The notes: a model not told the origin generated them from the letters alone. A DNA stretch of 64,000 bases from Paulownia fortunei (GCA_019321725.1 CM033109.1:17949993-18013992); one strand, 5' to 3'. Positions 33,412 through 45,660 are shown, numbered from the stretch's first letter. Numbers and translations are program-made.

Positions 33412-34939
33412 TGATAAGCTCATAATTCAACATATTTTGTAACCCTTTAATAGCACAACAAAGGATGTTTTCTCATATTATGGATGATTAGTGCACTTAT
33501 CTTTTATATGGAGTAAATGAGACAAAAAGAAAAAGAAAATGAAGAAAAAAAGGCTAAGGCATGTCCATCGCAGTATAGAATAGAGCGTCGCGGTGCTGCC
33601 CAAAATAGAGATTAAGGCGCCTCGGTGCTATGGCACCAAACAGAGGAACAAAAATCAAGTAAGTCACGTTGCAGTGCTGTGTAGGATGCCATGACATTGG
33701 TCAAATAGAGAAGACAGTGCCTCGGCATCATCCGTGGATGAGAAATCATCCTGCGGTGCCAGTTCCAGGTGTTGTGGCACCAAATATGTAACAAAAAAGA
33801 TTCTCCAGCCCTTCCTTTGCGACAAGTGGCAGCCAAAGGCTAGTTTTGGCATCTTTCGTGATATATACACACTAGATACAACTCATACATCACCACCCAT
33901 GTGATATGCTTATATATACACTATATACGCAATATACATCACACTTGGCATCATACAATTCATCATCCACACACTCTACACCTAAATTCTCGCACATATT
34001 TCCTCTCTACCAAAAACACACATTATCTATAATTCAACACAAAATAGACCAATAATGCACACCTATTGTCAAGGAGCTTGGACGTTGAAGATTTTGAAGA
34101 AGAAGTGAAGAATCATCACTTAGTGGTTGAAATATTCAACTTTAATTTGTTCTTTTACTTTGTTTAGTTTTGAGGAATTTGTAAAAACCATGATGTTGGG
34201 AGACAATTATTATTTGCTCAATTTCAATATGAACTAAATCATCTTTTGTCAAGACTTGAAAGCCAATTCTATGAATATATGAATTGATTTTATGTTTGTG
34301 GTATGGATGATATGTTTATTTGTGATGAGCATATACTATATTCTTAATGCTTCTTGAGATTTGACAAATTTAATATGATCTTTGTTGTTATGATTGAGAC
34401 CAGAAGGTAGTGCTGCAATAATTACTAGTGTAGTGTATGTTGCGGCCTAGGCTGTTACAGGGATATAGGATTTGGTACACTCAGCAGTCATAGACATGAT
34501 TGTTGAAAGCTAGAAGAAGTCATAAAGCTCAACACATCATTATTAGTTAAACCAGTTACTTTCAAGTAATTAATTTGATATGTCTTGGGAAAAATCATCA
34601 CATACACTCGGTGGGAATTCCCGCTGTCATACAACTAAACATTAACCCTAACCAAGTATATGTGAAATTTAATGATATAGAATGGTAATCTATAACCTTG
34701 ACATCTTTTTTATGTTGAATTCTATCCTCTGTTGTCCTTGACCTTAATTTTTTTTTAGTAATTTGTTTTCTATTTTTATTCAACATATCAAATATCGGTC
34801 AATTGAATATAGTTAGGTGGTCTATACTTTGGTACTTGCACACACACTTTCTTGGGACATGACAACCCTTCTCATCTTTCTATCCTAAAACTTGACACCG
34901 TGTACTTGCTATAGGATTGTTTAAATCCATATCACACCA
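33412..34939 (+). repeat. Athila LTR, array copy 3
   Basis: 1528 bp, TGATAAGCTC to ATCACACCA with intact ends. GCGCC-rich block 33565-33800 shows more TG/CA in place of CG than copy 1. Confidence 0.88.
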
Positions 34940-35368
34940 AGTCCTTGGCATGCTATGGAGTGTGTCTTTGTAATATTGAAGTTGATTTATCTAGCTGTAG
35001 TTTGACCATTTTACTTGCTTTATTTTTATTTTTGTTCTCTTTATTTCATTCATTTTTGAATTACTAATGAGTTTTTGTTTTTCGTTGTAGGTGTTGTTGG
35101 TGTATGACTCAGTCATCCACTCAAGATCTCGCATCATGCGACCTTAAAATGAAAAGGGCTCTTCACTTTTTATTGAAAAAAACAACAGAGGAAAGGATGG
35201 CCAAGAACAAGTGAGATGTGGGGAATAGATCATTGTTGTACTATGCCAAATCTTCGGTCAACGGACCAATCCAAGCATTAGGAGGCTGGCAATTTAAGCG
35301 AACACCTCAAACCAATGATTATTTAAATGATTCAAACATTGGTTTAATTTGGTGTCTCGCTAAGTGGT
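34940..35368 (+). pseudogene. Athila leader and gag N-terminus, array copy 3
   Basis: Follows the same course as 31626-32018. The primer site has decayed further (CCTTGGCATGCTATGGAG). The gag N-terminus is split: MAKNK then a stop at 35214, then GNRSLLYYAKSSVNGP with a frameshift that gives an unrelated tail. It ends at GTGGT (35364-35368), the equivalent of GTGAT in copy 2, before the reverse copia LTR. Confidence 0.8.
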
Positions 35369-36039
35369 TATTAGGTTCTCATGGTCCCGATATGCTAAAT
35401 GCAATGGAAATTGATTTAAAAACTACGCATCACATGTGAAAATAAATATCCCAGAACCCATGCACGATTGATTGAATTATGCATTTTAATGCCTTGTGTG
35501 GAAAAGTTTCAGAAACTTTACTTGAATTGCTATCCCATTGATGTAAGGATTGAAATAATTCAAATTGTTATCCCAGTACTACGAATCTCCAAGTTTTTCA
35601 ATCCAAACCCTTTTGATTGAAAATTGATTCACTTATAGGACTCCAAATGTTATACCTCTTACAATATTCACACTTGGATGCCCACTTGCAACCGAATCCC
35701 AAGCTAGTAGTCTTCGATTCGATAATCCTATCATAGTACAGTTTTGTTTGGAATAAAAACATACTAACAATTAGTATTTTAGATGTTTAATTTAATTCTG
35801 AATTCAACAATTGAATCAAGAATTAAACTAGGTAAAAGATTGGCGAACTTTTGGAGATAGAAGGAGGAAGAAGAGACGAACTTTTAGAGATGAAGAAAAT
35901 GTTTTTTCTTAAAGAGAGAGGGCTGTTTTTCTCGTCTTATTTTAGCAGAAAATTTGCTGTCTTACCCAAAAAAATCATCCAAGAAGGTTCCTAAAAAGTC
36001 TCCCTCAAGTCCCTTCCATGTTGGACTCTTTTTCCATTC
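35369..36039 (-). repeat. Reverse copia LTR end, array copy 3
   Basis: TATTAGGTTCTCATGG start (family TGTTGGGTT), collinear with 28553-29228 and 32019-32680 and with the same right junction at TTAAATAATATGG. Confidence 0.78.
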
Positions 36040-36860
36040 TTAAATAATATGGCTTTTCTAATCAAGTTGATTGTATTTATTTGCAGCAGTATCAATCTTT
36101 CAATAATCTCTAATGCGGATATGCCTCCCGTGAACAATTACTTAATGTATCAAACTCAAAATTAATAAGCATTAAGTAGAAAAAGTCATCAAAAACTAAT
36201 GCACGAAGCTGTTTATGTTAACTAAAAAAGAGTTTTAGATTAAAAGAATTAGAAAAATGATGGTTTATAGTATTTTTACATTATTATCCTAAAAATTAAC
36301 TGTCAAGAATTAATAGTGTCAACTTTCATATTATTATCTGAAGATATAAAATAATTTTGTACAAAAAATTATTTTAAAAAATTAAATTTTGTTCTGAAAC
36401 ATTTTCAGTAACTTCCAACTACACTACATGACATGGAAAAAGTGCAACTTTATCCCCTACTAAGAACAAAATTGATCAATTAACAAAATAATGACAAACG
36501 AGACTTTATAAGAAGTTGGCCATTTTGATGCGTTTCAAGAAATTTGATTTAATTAATAATACTTAGCTTAAGTGAATAAATTTTAGGTCTCAAGATGATA
36601 GTATTAGATCGGCATATTTTATTTAAACCTTAAAATATTAAATTTTAGCTCAATAAGGTATACAGACCAAAGTCCTATAGTAAACACATATAAATACCAT
36701 ATTCATATCATTTTACAAGGTACCCCAATTCATTTTGCACTTTATAGCTTTAAGTTTAGTTCTTGTTTTCTCTAGACATTTACAGAATAAGCATCAAAGA
36801 GTTTTCCCTGGGACAATCCAGGGCCTCTAACCATTTGTTAATGTCGTAGTCTGGGACCCA
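36040..36860 (+). repeat. Tat-type LTR fragment, array copy 4
   Basis: Complete relative to the other array copies. TATA-like ACATATAAATACC near 36686. Ends CTGGGACCCA at 36860. Confidence 0.82.
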
Positions 36861-37475
36861 AGACAAGCTTATAATTCAACATATTTTGCAACTCTTTTAA
36901 TAGCACAAAATTAGGATGTTTTCTCATATTATGGATAGATTGGTACACATAACATTTAATATATGTGTGTAGGTGTGCGTAGATGCAACATGGAGTAAAT
37001 GAGCCAAAAGAAGAAGAAAATTAAGAAAAAAAGGCTAAGGAATTTGCATCGCAACGCAAAACATGGCGCCGCACACTGCCCAAAATAGAGACCAACGTGC
37101 CTTACCGCCTTGCAAGGTGCCGTAGCGCCAAATAGGGCAAGTAAAATCAAGTAAGATGATATTTGTTGTTTGTGATGAGCATACTCTATGTTCTTATTGC
37201 TTATTGAGATTTGACCAATTTTAAGATGATATTTGTTGTTGTGATCGAGATCGGAAGGTAGTATTACAACAAGTAATTGTCTAATTTATGATGTGGACTA
37301 GGTCGCTATAGGAATATAGGATTTGGTACATGCAGTAGTCCTGGACGTGATTGTCGAAAGTTAGAGGAAGTCACAATGCTCAATGCATCATTAGTTAGTT
37401 AAATCCGTTGTAGGGATATAACTTGTTACTTTCTAGTAATTGATTTTGATATGTCTTGGGAAAAAAATATCACAT
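36861..37475 (+). repeat. Athila LTR, array copy 4 (internal deletion)
   Basis: Starts AGACAAGCTT (decayed TGATAAGCTC) and follows the family through the first part of the GCGCC block to about 37155. It then jumps about 850 bases to ATGATATTTGTTG...GATGAGCATACTC. It ends near 37475 at ATCACATTCATTAG, where unrelated AT-rich DNA follows. Confidence 0.8.
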
Positions 37476-39150
37476 TCATTAGATTTGGTATTTCTCTTAT
37501 TCTATCTACTCATTTTTCTTAAATCTCAATATTTAAAAATTAAATTTCAAATATCAGTTAAGGTTTTATTAACAATCACGTAACTATTTTACCATAACAC
37601 TTGAACTTACTGTTATTTGAATCCATCTCTCCCGACGTTTGCAATTTTACTAAAACATCTTTTTAGTCCTGTTATGTCAAAAAATCCAAAAAAGAAATTG
37701 TATTTACAAACAAAAAAAACATAACCTAACATGCATGAAAATAATCCCATGATTTTCTTTAAATGTCATGTTTTAAATAAGAATATAAAAAAGTAATAAG
37801 CCATTTGAAACTCTCTTCGATTGCATATCAAATAACTTATTTTAGTAAATAATACAACCATATATAGTTTTAAGAAATAAGGAGACCAAAATTTTAATAT
37901 TGAAGAAACAATCAACAATTATAAATAATATTGATTAACATTTATATTTAATAATAACTTTGCAAAAACTAAAGTTTTAAAAATGAGTACTTAAAAAAAA
38001 CTTAGATTAAATTCTTTCTTCTGCAATAATTAAAGAAAATATAATAATCCAGATATGAAAAAACAATGAATACTAATTAAAAAAACATAGTTTTCAAAAT
38101 GCATAAATTATTATAAATAAGTAAAAGACCAAAATTAAAGCTCAAGTACATTTACTAAAGGAAAGAGTATAAATTAACTTTTATATGTTTGATATATATA
38201 TATATATATATATATAATTTTAGATCAAAATTTAAATCATAAGATTAATAATATAAAAAATATATATTATTATTTATCTATGAAAAGAAATTGCATTTTA
38301 AACTCCTCACTTTTTTTCATAAAAGTGTATGATGTATTATACTATTAAAGATGACATTTGCAATTGAACTTGAGTCTTCCATTTTAATATGAAAGTTATG
38401 CAATTGTAAATTTGTGAACCATGTACAATAATAAAAATCATAATTACACTTTATATATGAAATTAATCTATACTTCTTATGTCGTTGAAAATAATATAAA
38501 TTTTAAAATTTGATCTCATTCATTTCTTTTCTTTATGAATTATTTATTATAAAATATAATTACCAATTAGTTTTTTTAAATGTTATGCCATTTTTCAAAA
38601 ATAAATGGATATGGTACATTGATCTTAAAATAAATTTCTCTAAGAATTTTTGATCGAATAAGGAGATGTAATTGCCAAAAACTCAAACCTCAAGGTGCAA
38701 ATGACCACTTCTACTTACTATGCATGATTTAATATAGTAAACTTTAAGGCTAAATTTGTTACATGGATTTTACTATTAATGTGATAATTGTACTTGAATT
38801 AACAAATAGTTAAAAAATACTTGACTTTTGTCGTAAATATTAAATTGTTACATATTGAATGAAGTTCTTTTAATTTTTCTTCTTACAATAGCATATATAC
38901 ACTTTTATATTTTAAATTGTTACATAGTGATTTTCTCTTATTCTATCTACTATTTTTTCTTTTTAAATTTCAATTTTTAAACTTAAATTTAAAATCTCTT
39001 CTAAGGTTTTATTAAAAATCATGTAAATATAATTATCGTAACACTTGAACTTAAGGTAATTTGAATCCAACTTTCCTGAGATTTGCAATATTAGTAAAAT
39101 ATCTCTCTAGCACTATTATGTATTTAAAAACAAAAAAATAAATATGGTTT
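37476..39150. other. AT-rich insertion bounded by about 210-bp direct repeats
   Basis: Between Athila copy 4 and the next copia/Tat piece. Imperfect direct repeats at about 37488-37695 and about 38932-39140 share TCTCTTATTCTATCTACT, AAGGTTTTATTAA and CACTTGAACTTA. The middle holds a (TA)n run at 38191-38216 and no reading frame of note. It may be a small non-autonomous LTR-type element or a decayed insertion; TG/CA ends and a primer site were not found. Confidence 0.6.
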
Positions 39151-40196
39151 CCACCCTTCCATGTTGGACTTCTTTTATGAAATAATATGGCTATTCTCAT
39201 CAAGTTGAGTGTATTTTTTTTGCAATAGTATCATTCTTTCAACAATCTCTTATATGTATATGCCTCTCGTGAACAATTACTTAAAGTATCAAACTCAAAA
39301 TTCATAAGTATTAAGTAGAAAAAGTCATCAAAAACTAATGCACAAAGCTGTTTATGTTAATTTCAAAAAAGAGTTTTTGATTTAAAAAATTAGAAAAATT
39401 ATAGTTTAGAGTATTTTTACATTATTATCCTAAAAAATAAATGTCGATAATTAATAGTGTCAACTTTCATATTATCATCTTAAGATATGAAATAACTTTG
39501 TATTAAGTAGAAAAAAGTCGGGAAAAACTAATGCACGAAGTTGTTTATGTTAACTTAAAAAGAGTTTTGGATTAAAAAATTAGAAAAATGATAGATTATA
39601 GTATTTTTACATTATTATCCTAAAAAATAACAGTCGAGAATTAATAGTGTCAACTTTCATATTATTATCTTAAGATATAAATTTTTTTTGGATAAAATAT
39701 TATTTTAAAAAATTAAATTTTGTTTTGAAACATAATCAATAACTTCCAACTACAATGTATGACATTAAAAAAGTGTAACTTTATCCCCCACTAAAAAAAT
39801 TGATCAATTAACAAAATAATGACAAACGGGACATTATACAAGTTGGCGAAATGATATTTTGATGAGTTTCAAGAAATTTGATTGAATCAATAAGACTTAG
39901 ATTAAGTGAAGAAAAATTAGGTGTTAAGATCATAGTATTTGGTTGGCATATTTTAATTAACTCTAAAAATATTAAAGTTTAGCTCAATAAGGTATAAAGG
40001 CTGAAGTCCTATACTAAACATATATAAATACCCTCTTCATGCCATTTTACAAGGTATGTCAATTCATTTTGCACTTTATAGCTTTAAGTTTAGTTCTTGT
40101 TTTATCCGGACATTTATCGACCTAAGCTTCGGAGGGTTTTTCCCGAAATAATCCCGAGGCCCCTAACCGTTTGTTAATGTCGCAGGTAGGGACCCA
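39151..40196 (+). repeat. Tat-type LTR fragment, array copy 5 = LTR of element C
   Basis: A 28-base tip of the copia piece (CCACCCTTCCATGTTGGAC) precedes the Tat-LTR at 39179. A 192-bp segment is duplicated in tandem (39311-39502, 39503-39690). It ends GGTAGGGACCCA at 40196. Its true 3' end, TCATTCAAGCAGC..., appears at 48892 after the Athila insertion, which shows it is the left part of the LTR of Tat element C. Confidence 0.82.
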
Positions 40197-40640
40197 TGAT
40201 AAGCCCATAATTTAACATATTTTACAATTCTTTTAATAACACAAGTAGGATGTTTTCTCATATTATGGATAGATTTGTATACTTATCTTTTATTAATTGT
40301 GTGTAGGTGTGTGTAGAAGCAATATGGTGTAAATGAGCTAAAAGAAGAAGAAAATATAGAAAAAAAGGCTAGGCATTCATGTCCCAACATAGAACAAGGC
40401 GTCGTGGTGCTACCCAAAATTAAGACCAAGGTGCCTTAGCACCGTGTAGGATATAGTGGCGCTAAACAGGGGAACAGAAATCTAATAAGCCATGCCGCAG
40501 TTTCTATGCAGGGCACTGCAACACTAGCAAAAATAGAAAAATAGTGCCTCGACGACATCCGTGGATGAGAAATTGCGCAGTGTCGCCAATTCCAGGCGTC
40601 GCGGCGCCAACTGTGTAATAGAAATGATTATCTAGCCATT
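40197..40640 (+). repeat. 5' LTR of element D (truncated)
   Basis: First 440 bases of the Athila LTR including the GCGCC-rich block (40385-40615). It stops near TAATAGAAATGATTATCTAGCC, after which reverse copia LTR text begins. About 1.1 kb of LTR, the primer site, leader and gag N-terminus are missing. Confidence 0.82.
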
Positions 40641-41322
40641 GTCTAATTTCACCCAACCTTGGCCAAGAATTTTGAAGTCAAGTACAATGGAACACATATG
40701 AAATTTACCTTTTTATCTAGATAGGTGACGGATCCTTTGTTAGCTACTCATTAACCTCCATATATTAAGATGTTACATCTAATGTAAACCCTTTGTGATT
40801 CTCATACAATCAAAAATATATCAAAGTACAACATATCATGCACAGTTTTGCAATGGTACCTCAAGTCCAATGACTAATTCTTGCATTATCGTAACGAGGA
40901 AATTCCTATTTGACAATAGAAAATTTTCAATTTAAAATTTTCAGGTGGGTGGTTCAATGTACTTGTTTCCCAATAAGCACTTGCATACATGCACTAGTGT
41001 CTCCACTCCAATGCCCATGGAATGAGGTATCCTCATTTGGAGCCTGCATGTATGCGCAAGTCTTAGCAGTATCATTGATGTCCCATCTTAATAATCCTAA
41101 TTTGTAATATTTTAAAACCACAGGCTTGGAGGTAAATTCCACAATCTCCATCATATGCACGACCACGCCCCTTAGCTATATGTGATATAAGGACTGTATC
41201 TAATTCTTATGATGAATTTAAGATGAAGATTACCATTTAAATGATATTAATATGAATAAGATTGAATCAACAAGAGTATAAGGATGGCCAAATCAATTGG
41301 CTCGCCGGGCACTACTCTAACA
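40641..41322 (-). repeat. Right end of reverse copia LTR in gag of element D
   Basis: Collinear with 62800-63487 and 18153-20599. Landmarks are CTTGGCCAAGAATTTTGAAG, TCATACAATCAAAAATATATC, the TGGTACCTCAAGTCCAATGAC region, CCATCATATGCACGACCACGCC and ACTCTAACA at the end. It is followed by GTGAT (41323-41327), matching the GTGAT before the opposite LTR end at 32014-32018. Confidence 0.82.
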
Positions 41323-42060
41323 GTGATGACCCCAATGACCATATTGCTAATTTCTAAAGATTTGGGACACTTTTAAACATAATGGAGTGACTAATGATGT
41401 GATTAGATTGAAATTATTTTCATTTTCCTTGAGGGACAAAGCCAAGAGTTAGCTCAACTTGTTGTCCGCCGGATCAATTACTACATGGGAAACCATGACA
41501 CAAGCATTTGTTGCCAAGTACTTTCCACCTTTGAAAATGTGAAAATAAGGAACGACATAACTACATTTGCACAATTTGATTTGAAATCCTTGTATGAAGC
41601 TTGGGAGAGGTTCAAGGATTTGATGTGGAGGTGCCCATACCATGGTTTGTCTACATGGTCATAAGTGCAAATGTTTTACAATGGCTTGTCACCCACCAAC
41701 CTTTCCATGATAGATGTAGAGGTGGAAGGCACCATCATGAGGAAAACTTTAGATATATGAGTTATTAGAAGAAATAACATCAAACAGTTACCAACGACAA
41801 ATGGACAAGAGCTTGGGAAAGAAGCCAACAAGGGTTCACACCATCGACACATACTTAGCCCTTTTGGCCAAAATTAAAGCTTTGAACAAGAAGATAATAA
41901 GTGCAAACCATCACATGCAAGTTGTGTGGAAGTGGACACTATAACACCAAGTACCAAGTTGGGAACCCGTTTCCATCCTCATATAAGCAAGCTAACTATG
42001 TTGGGATTTTTAATATGCAAGCAAACAATCCATACTCCCAAACTTACGAAGCCTACAATG
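41323..42060 (+). pseudogene. gag pseudogene of element D
   Basis: Athila capsid text starting DPNDHIANF. It continues with VIRLKLFSFSLRDKAKS and a stop, then SAGSITTWETMTQAFVAKYF, ESLYEAWERFKDL-like sequence in another frame, and MFYNGLSPTNLSMID-like sequence near 41665-41710. A zinc knuckle is recognisable at about 41909-41950 (CKLCGSGHYNTKY), where the last Cys of the C-C-H-C pattern is Tyr. Frameshifts occur near 41535 and 41740. Non-functional. Confidence 0.82.
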
Positions 42061-43065
42061 GTATCTTTGCAACTTGCTGACCAATCCATCAAATATCTTA
42101 GAGGCATCATTGAGGATGTGCTTGTCAAGGTTGACAAATTCATATTTTCGATTGATTTTCTTATGTTAGATATGGAAGAGGATGTGGACATACCTCTTAT
42201 TCTAGGTAGACCATTCTTGCTATGGATAAGACATTAATTGATGTTCAATTAGGAAGGAATACTTAGAGTAGAAGATGATCAAGTGATTTTTTAATGTTTT
42301 CAAGACCATGAAATATCATGATGATGAACATAATTGTTATAAAGTTGATGCATTTGACTCTTTGGCACTTAAAATTTTTCAAGAGAATAAGTTCAAAGAT
42401 GAGTTAAAGGCATGTTTGGTTCTTGCTAAGGATGAAGAGAAGGATGATGAGGACATAACGACTATTATAGAAAGTTTGAAGGCAAACGCTTCTTAGAAAA
42501 ATAGTGCTGAACTACGATTTGTATATGATTTGGGTGCTAGCATTAATCTTATACCTATAACAGTTTTTAGAAAACTTGGACTTAGTGAGCCAAAGCCCAC
42601 AAAGGTATCTTTGACACTTGTCGATCGATCCATCAAGTATCATAGAGGTATCATTGAGGATGTGCTTATCAAGGTAGATAAATTTACATTTTTGGTTGAT
42701 TTTCTTATCTTGGATATGGAAAAGGATGTGGACATATCTCTTATTCTAGGTAGACTTTTCTTGTTATGGGTAAGGTATTAATTGAAGTTCAATTAAGAAG
42801 GTTAATAGTTAGAGTAAGAGATGATCAAGTGATTTTGATTATTTTCAAGGCCATGAAACTCCCGGATGATGAACATAGTTGTCATAGTTGATGCATTTGA
42901 CTCTTTAGCACTTGAATGTTTGCAAGAGAATGGGTTCAAATATGAGTTAGAGGTATGTTTGGTTCTTGCTAAGGAAGAAGAGGAGGATGATGAGGACATA
43001 AGTGCTATTGTGGCAAGCTTGAAAGCTAACCCTCCTTATGAAAAGAGTGCTCAACCATAGTTTGA
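42061..43065 (+). pseudogene. Protease region of element D, duplicated in tandem
   Basis: Two copies of the same roughly 440-bp stretch, about 543 bases apart, both running from VSLQLADQSIKY/VSLTLVDRSIKY through RGIIEDVL and LILGR to a DDEDI acidic linker. Only the second has the active-site part in front of it, read as DLGASINLIPITVF (42521 on), where the usual D-S/T-G is DLG as in many Athila copies. Copy 1 comprises ORFs 41926-42237 and 42308-42496, copy 2 ORFs 42530-42781 and 42866-43060. The duplication lies wholly inside the element and would not yield a normal polyprotein. Confidence 0.82.
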
Positions 43066-43339
43066 AGTATTGTAGAACCCTCCCACCACACAACAAAAGC
43101 CATCTATTAAGGAGCCTCTTATCCTTGAACTTAAACCCTTCCCCTCTCATTTGAAGTGTGTTTATCTTGATGATTTGAATTCTTTGCCAGTAATCATTTC
43201 TTTCTTCTTAACCCCTCCATTTGCATGCAAAATATCTTAATAGAATAGAGCTATAAGCCCTTCGCACAACCATAAAGGAGATTAAATCCAATGATGCAAG
43301 AGGTGGTGAAAGTTGAAATAAGAAGTTTTTAACCCAGGT

Positions 43340-44090
43340 ATAATCTATCGCATCTTCAATAGTAAGTGGTTGAGCCCTGTACAATGTGTGCCTAAAAAGG
43401 GAGGTATGACTACTGTTCGAAATGATTATAATGAGTTAATACCCACTAGGACAGTTGGGTGGAGAGTGTGCATGGATTATCGAAAGTTGAATGATGCCAC
43501 AGGAAAAGACCACTTACCCCTTCTCTCTAATGATCAAATGTTGGAGAGGCTTGTGGGATATGAGTTTTATTGCTTTCTTGATGGATATTTGAGTTAAAAC
43601 CAAATAGCTATAGTTCCCAAGATCAAGAAAAAACTATATTCACTTATCCTTTTGGCATGTTTGCATTCAAGAGAATGCCATTTGGTTTGTGTAATGCACC
43701 TGCAACTTCTCAAAGATGCATGATGATTATTTTTCATGACATGGTTTAAAAATTTCTTGAGATTACTTCTCGACATTTGGATCTTTATTTGATACTTGTT
43801 TATCTAACCTTGATTTGGTGTTGGCTAGATGTGAAGAGACTAATCTTGTCTTGAATTGAGAAAAATGCCACTTCATGGTGTAAAAGGGGATAGTGCTTGG
43901 TCATAAAATATCACATAAGGGGATTGAGGTAGATAGGGCCTAGGTCGAGGTGATAGAGAAGTTGCCCCCTCCTATATCGGTGAAAAGAGTGAGGAGTTTC
44001 TTAGGCTATGTTGGTTTCTACTACCATTTATCAAAGGATTTTTCTAAAATTACTAACCTCTTTTTAGTCTTCTAGTTAAGGATAGACCGT
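43340..44090 (+). pseudogene. Reverse transcriptase domain of element D
   Basis: The first third is open (43370-43597): MSPVQCVPKKGGMTTV, WRVCMDYRKLNDATGKDH, DQMLERLVGYEFYCFLDGY. Then a stop and frameshift, FTYPFGMFAFKRMPFGLCNA-like text at 43635-43705, and loss of the catalytic aspartate box. Around 43755-43800 the sequence reads through KFLEIT into LDLVLARCEETNLVLN, with the F-x-D-D segment missing. The thumb (HKISHKGIEVDRA, VRSFLGYVGFYYHLSKDFSK) follows to about 44060. Confidence 0.85.
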
Positions 44091-44580
44091 TTGATTTTAA
44101 TGATGATTTCTTATAGGTATTCAAGACTTTGAAGGAGAGGCTAATCACTACAATCTTTATTTTGGCACCCGATCGGAGCTTACCCTCTGAATTCATTTTT
44201 GATATAAGTGATGTAACCATTAGTGCAGTCCTTGGGCAAAGAAAGAACACGGTATTCCAAACTAGTTAATATTCTAGTCGTACTTTGAATAAATCAACAA
44301 AATTATACCACAACTGAAAAAGAACTTCTAGCGGGAGTATTTGCATTCGACAAGTTTCATTCATACCTTGTTTTGGCAAAAGTGGTTGTTTACATGAACC
44401 ACTCTGCACTTAAATATCTTATTGCAAATAAAGACGCAAAATCAAGGTTGATTAGATGGATTCTTTTGTTGTAAGAATTTGACCTTGAAGTTAGAGATAA
44501 GAAAGATGTGGAGAATGTTGTAACGGATTACTTGATTAGGATAAAGAGTTCTAACATTGAGCATATTGCTAATGTTCCCA
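44090..44580 (+). pseudogene. RNase H domain of element D
   Basis: Reads PFDFNDDFL, stop, VFKTLKERLITTIFILAPDR, EFIFDISDVTISAVLGQRK. Here the first catalytic residue is in FDISD where the family has C-D-A-S-D. It continues in a shifted frame with KELLAGVFAFDKFHSYLVLA, NHSALKYLIANKDAKSRLIR and VADHLSR-like VVTDYLIRI. Decayed, but all subregions are in order. Confidence 0.8.
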
Positions 44581-44699
44581 TTGGTGAAACATTTTCGATA
44601 AAAAATTGTATACCATTACATCACCTTCTTAGTTTGCACAATTTGCTAACTATGTTATGATATGAGCCCTCCCATTGGATCTCACTTTTTATCAAAAGA

Positions 44700-45660
44700 A
44701 AAAGTTCATATTTGATGTTTGGAAGGAACCATTTTTTGCTTAAAGTTTGTCCAGACAATATTGTGCGATGATGTGTGCCTGAAGAGGAGATGCAGTCTAT
44801 TTTGCACCATTGTCATGACCGGGAAGTAGGTGGTTACTTTAGTCCCACAAAAACAATGACAAAGGTATTCCAATCTGGTTTTTATTGGCCGACTTTGTTT
44901 AAAGATGCATATGCATATGTTACTTCTTTCGAAAGGTACCAAAGAACCAATAACATTCTAGAAAACATGAAATGCATTTGAACAACATTTTTGAATATGA
45001 ATTGTTTGATATTTGGAGTAATGATTTTATGGGGCTATTTCCTAGTTCTTGCTCTAATAGATACATACCTATTGTACTTGAGTAAGTGTCTAAGTGGGTA
45101 GAGATGGAAGCATTGGGGCATTGCACCTTGATAACGCTTTATGGGCTTATAGAATTGTATATAAAGCACATATTGCATGTCTTCGTATAGGTTGGTCTTT
45201 AATAAAGCATGTCATCTACTTATTGAGCTTGAACATCATGCGTATTGGGCTACAAAATCTCTTAACTTTGATATGAAATATGCAGGGTAAACTAGGTTGC
45301 TTCAATTGAATGAGATGGAAGAATTCCAACATCGAGCATATGAAAATGCCAAGGACATGACAAAACGATGGCATTCCAAGCGCATCGCCAAGAGGGAATT
45401 TGCTGAGGGGGATGTAGTATTGTTGTACAATTTAAGGATGTGGCTCTTTACAGGAAAGTTGAAGTCTAAATAGTTTAGGTCTTTTAAAGTGACTAAAGTC
45501 TTTCCCTTTGAGTCATTGAGGTGATCACTCCAATGAACAACACCTTCAAGGTCAATAGGTAAAGATTGAAACACTATTTGGGAGGTTTTATTGATCGGTA
45601 CACGGCCAACATTTGTTTTGTCGACTCCCAATAGAGGCTCTATAGTCAGGCTAATGACTA
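44700..45660 (+). pseudogene. Integrase of element D, core deleted
   Basis: The zinc-binding region (44775-44980) keeps ILHHCHDREVGGYFSPTKT and SGFYWPTLFKDAYAYV, but both cysteines of the family C-D-x-C-Q motif are replaced (SFERYQR). The core begins LFDIWSNDFMGLFPSS (first catalytic Asp position kept) and then YVSKWVEMEAL. At about 45115 it jumps to [17 protein letters not shown] text, so most of the DDE core is deleted. The C-terminus ([40 protein letters not shown]) is present to about 45520. Confidence 0.85.

Noticed and set aside
37488..39140. Complete new LTR retrotransposon
   Set aside because: No convincing TG/CA ends, primer site, polypurine tract or target duplication could be found, so it is only listed as a candidate.
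40910..41166. Overlapping ORFs on both strands (40910-41107 and 40954-41166)
   Set aside because: Both fall in the reverse copia LTR end and are not maintained in the other copies of that LTR.
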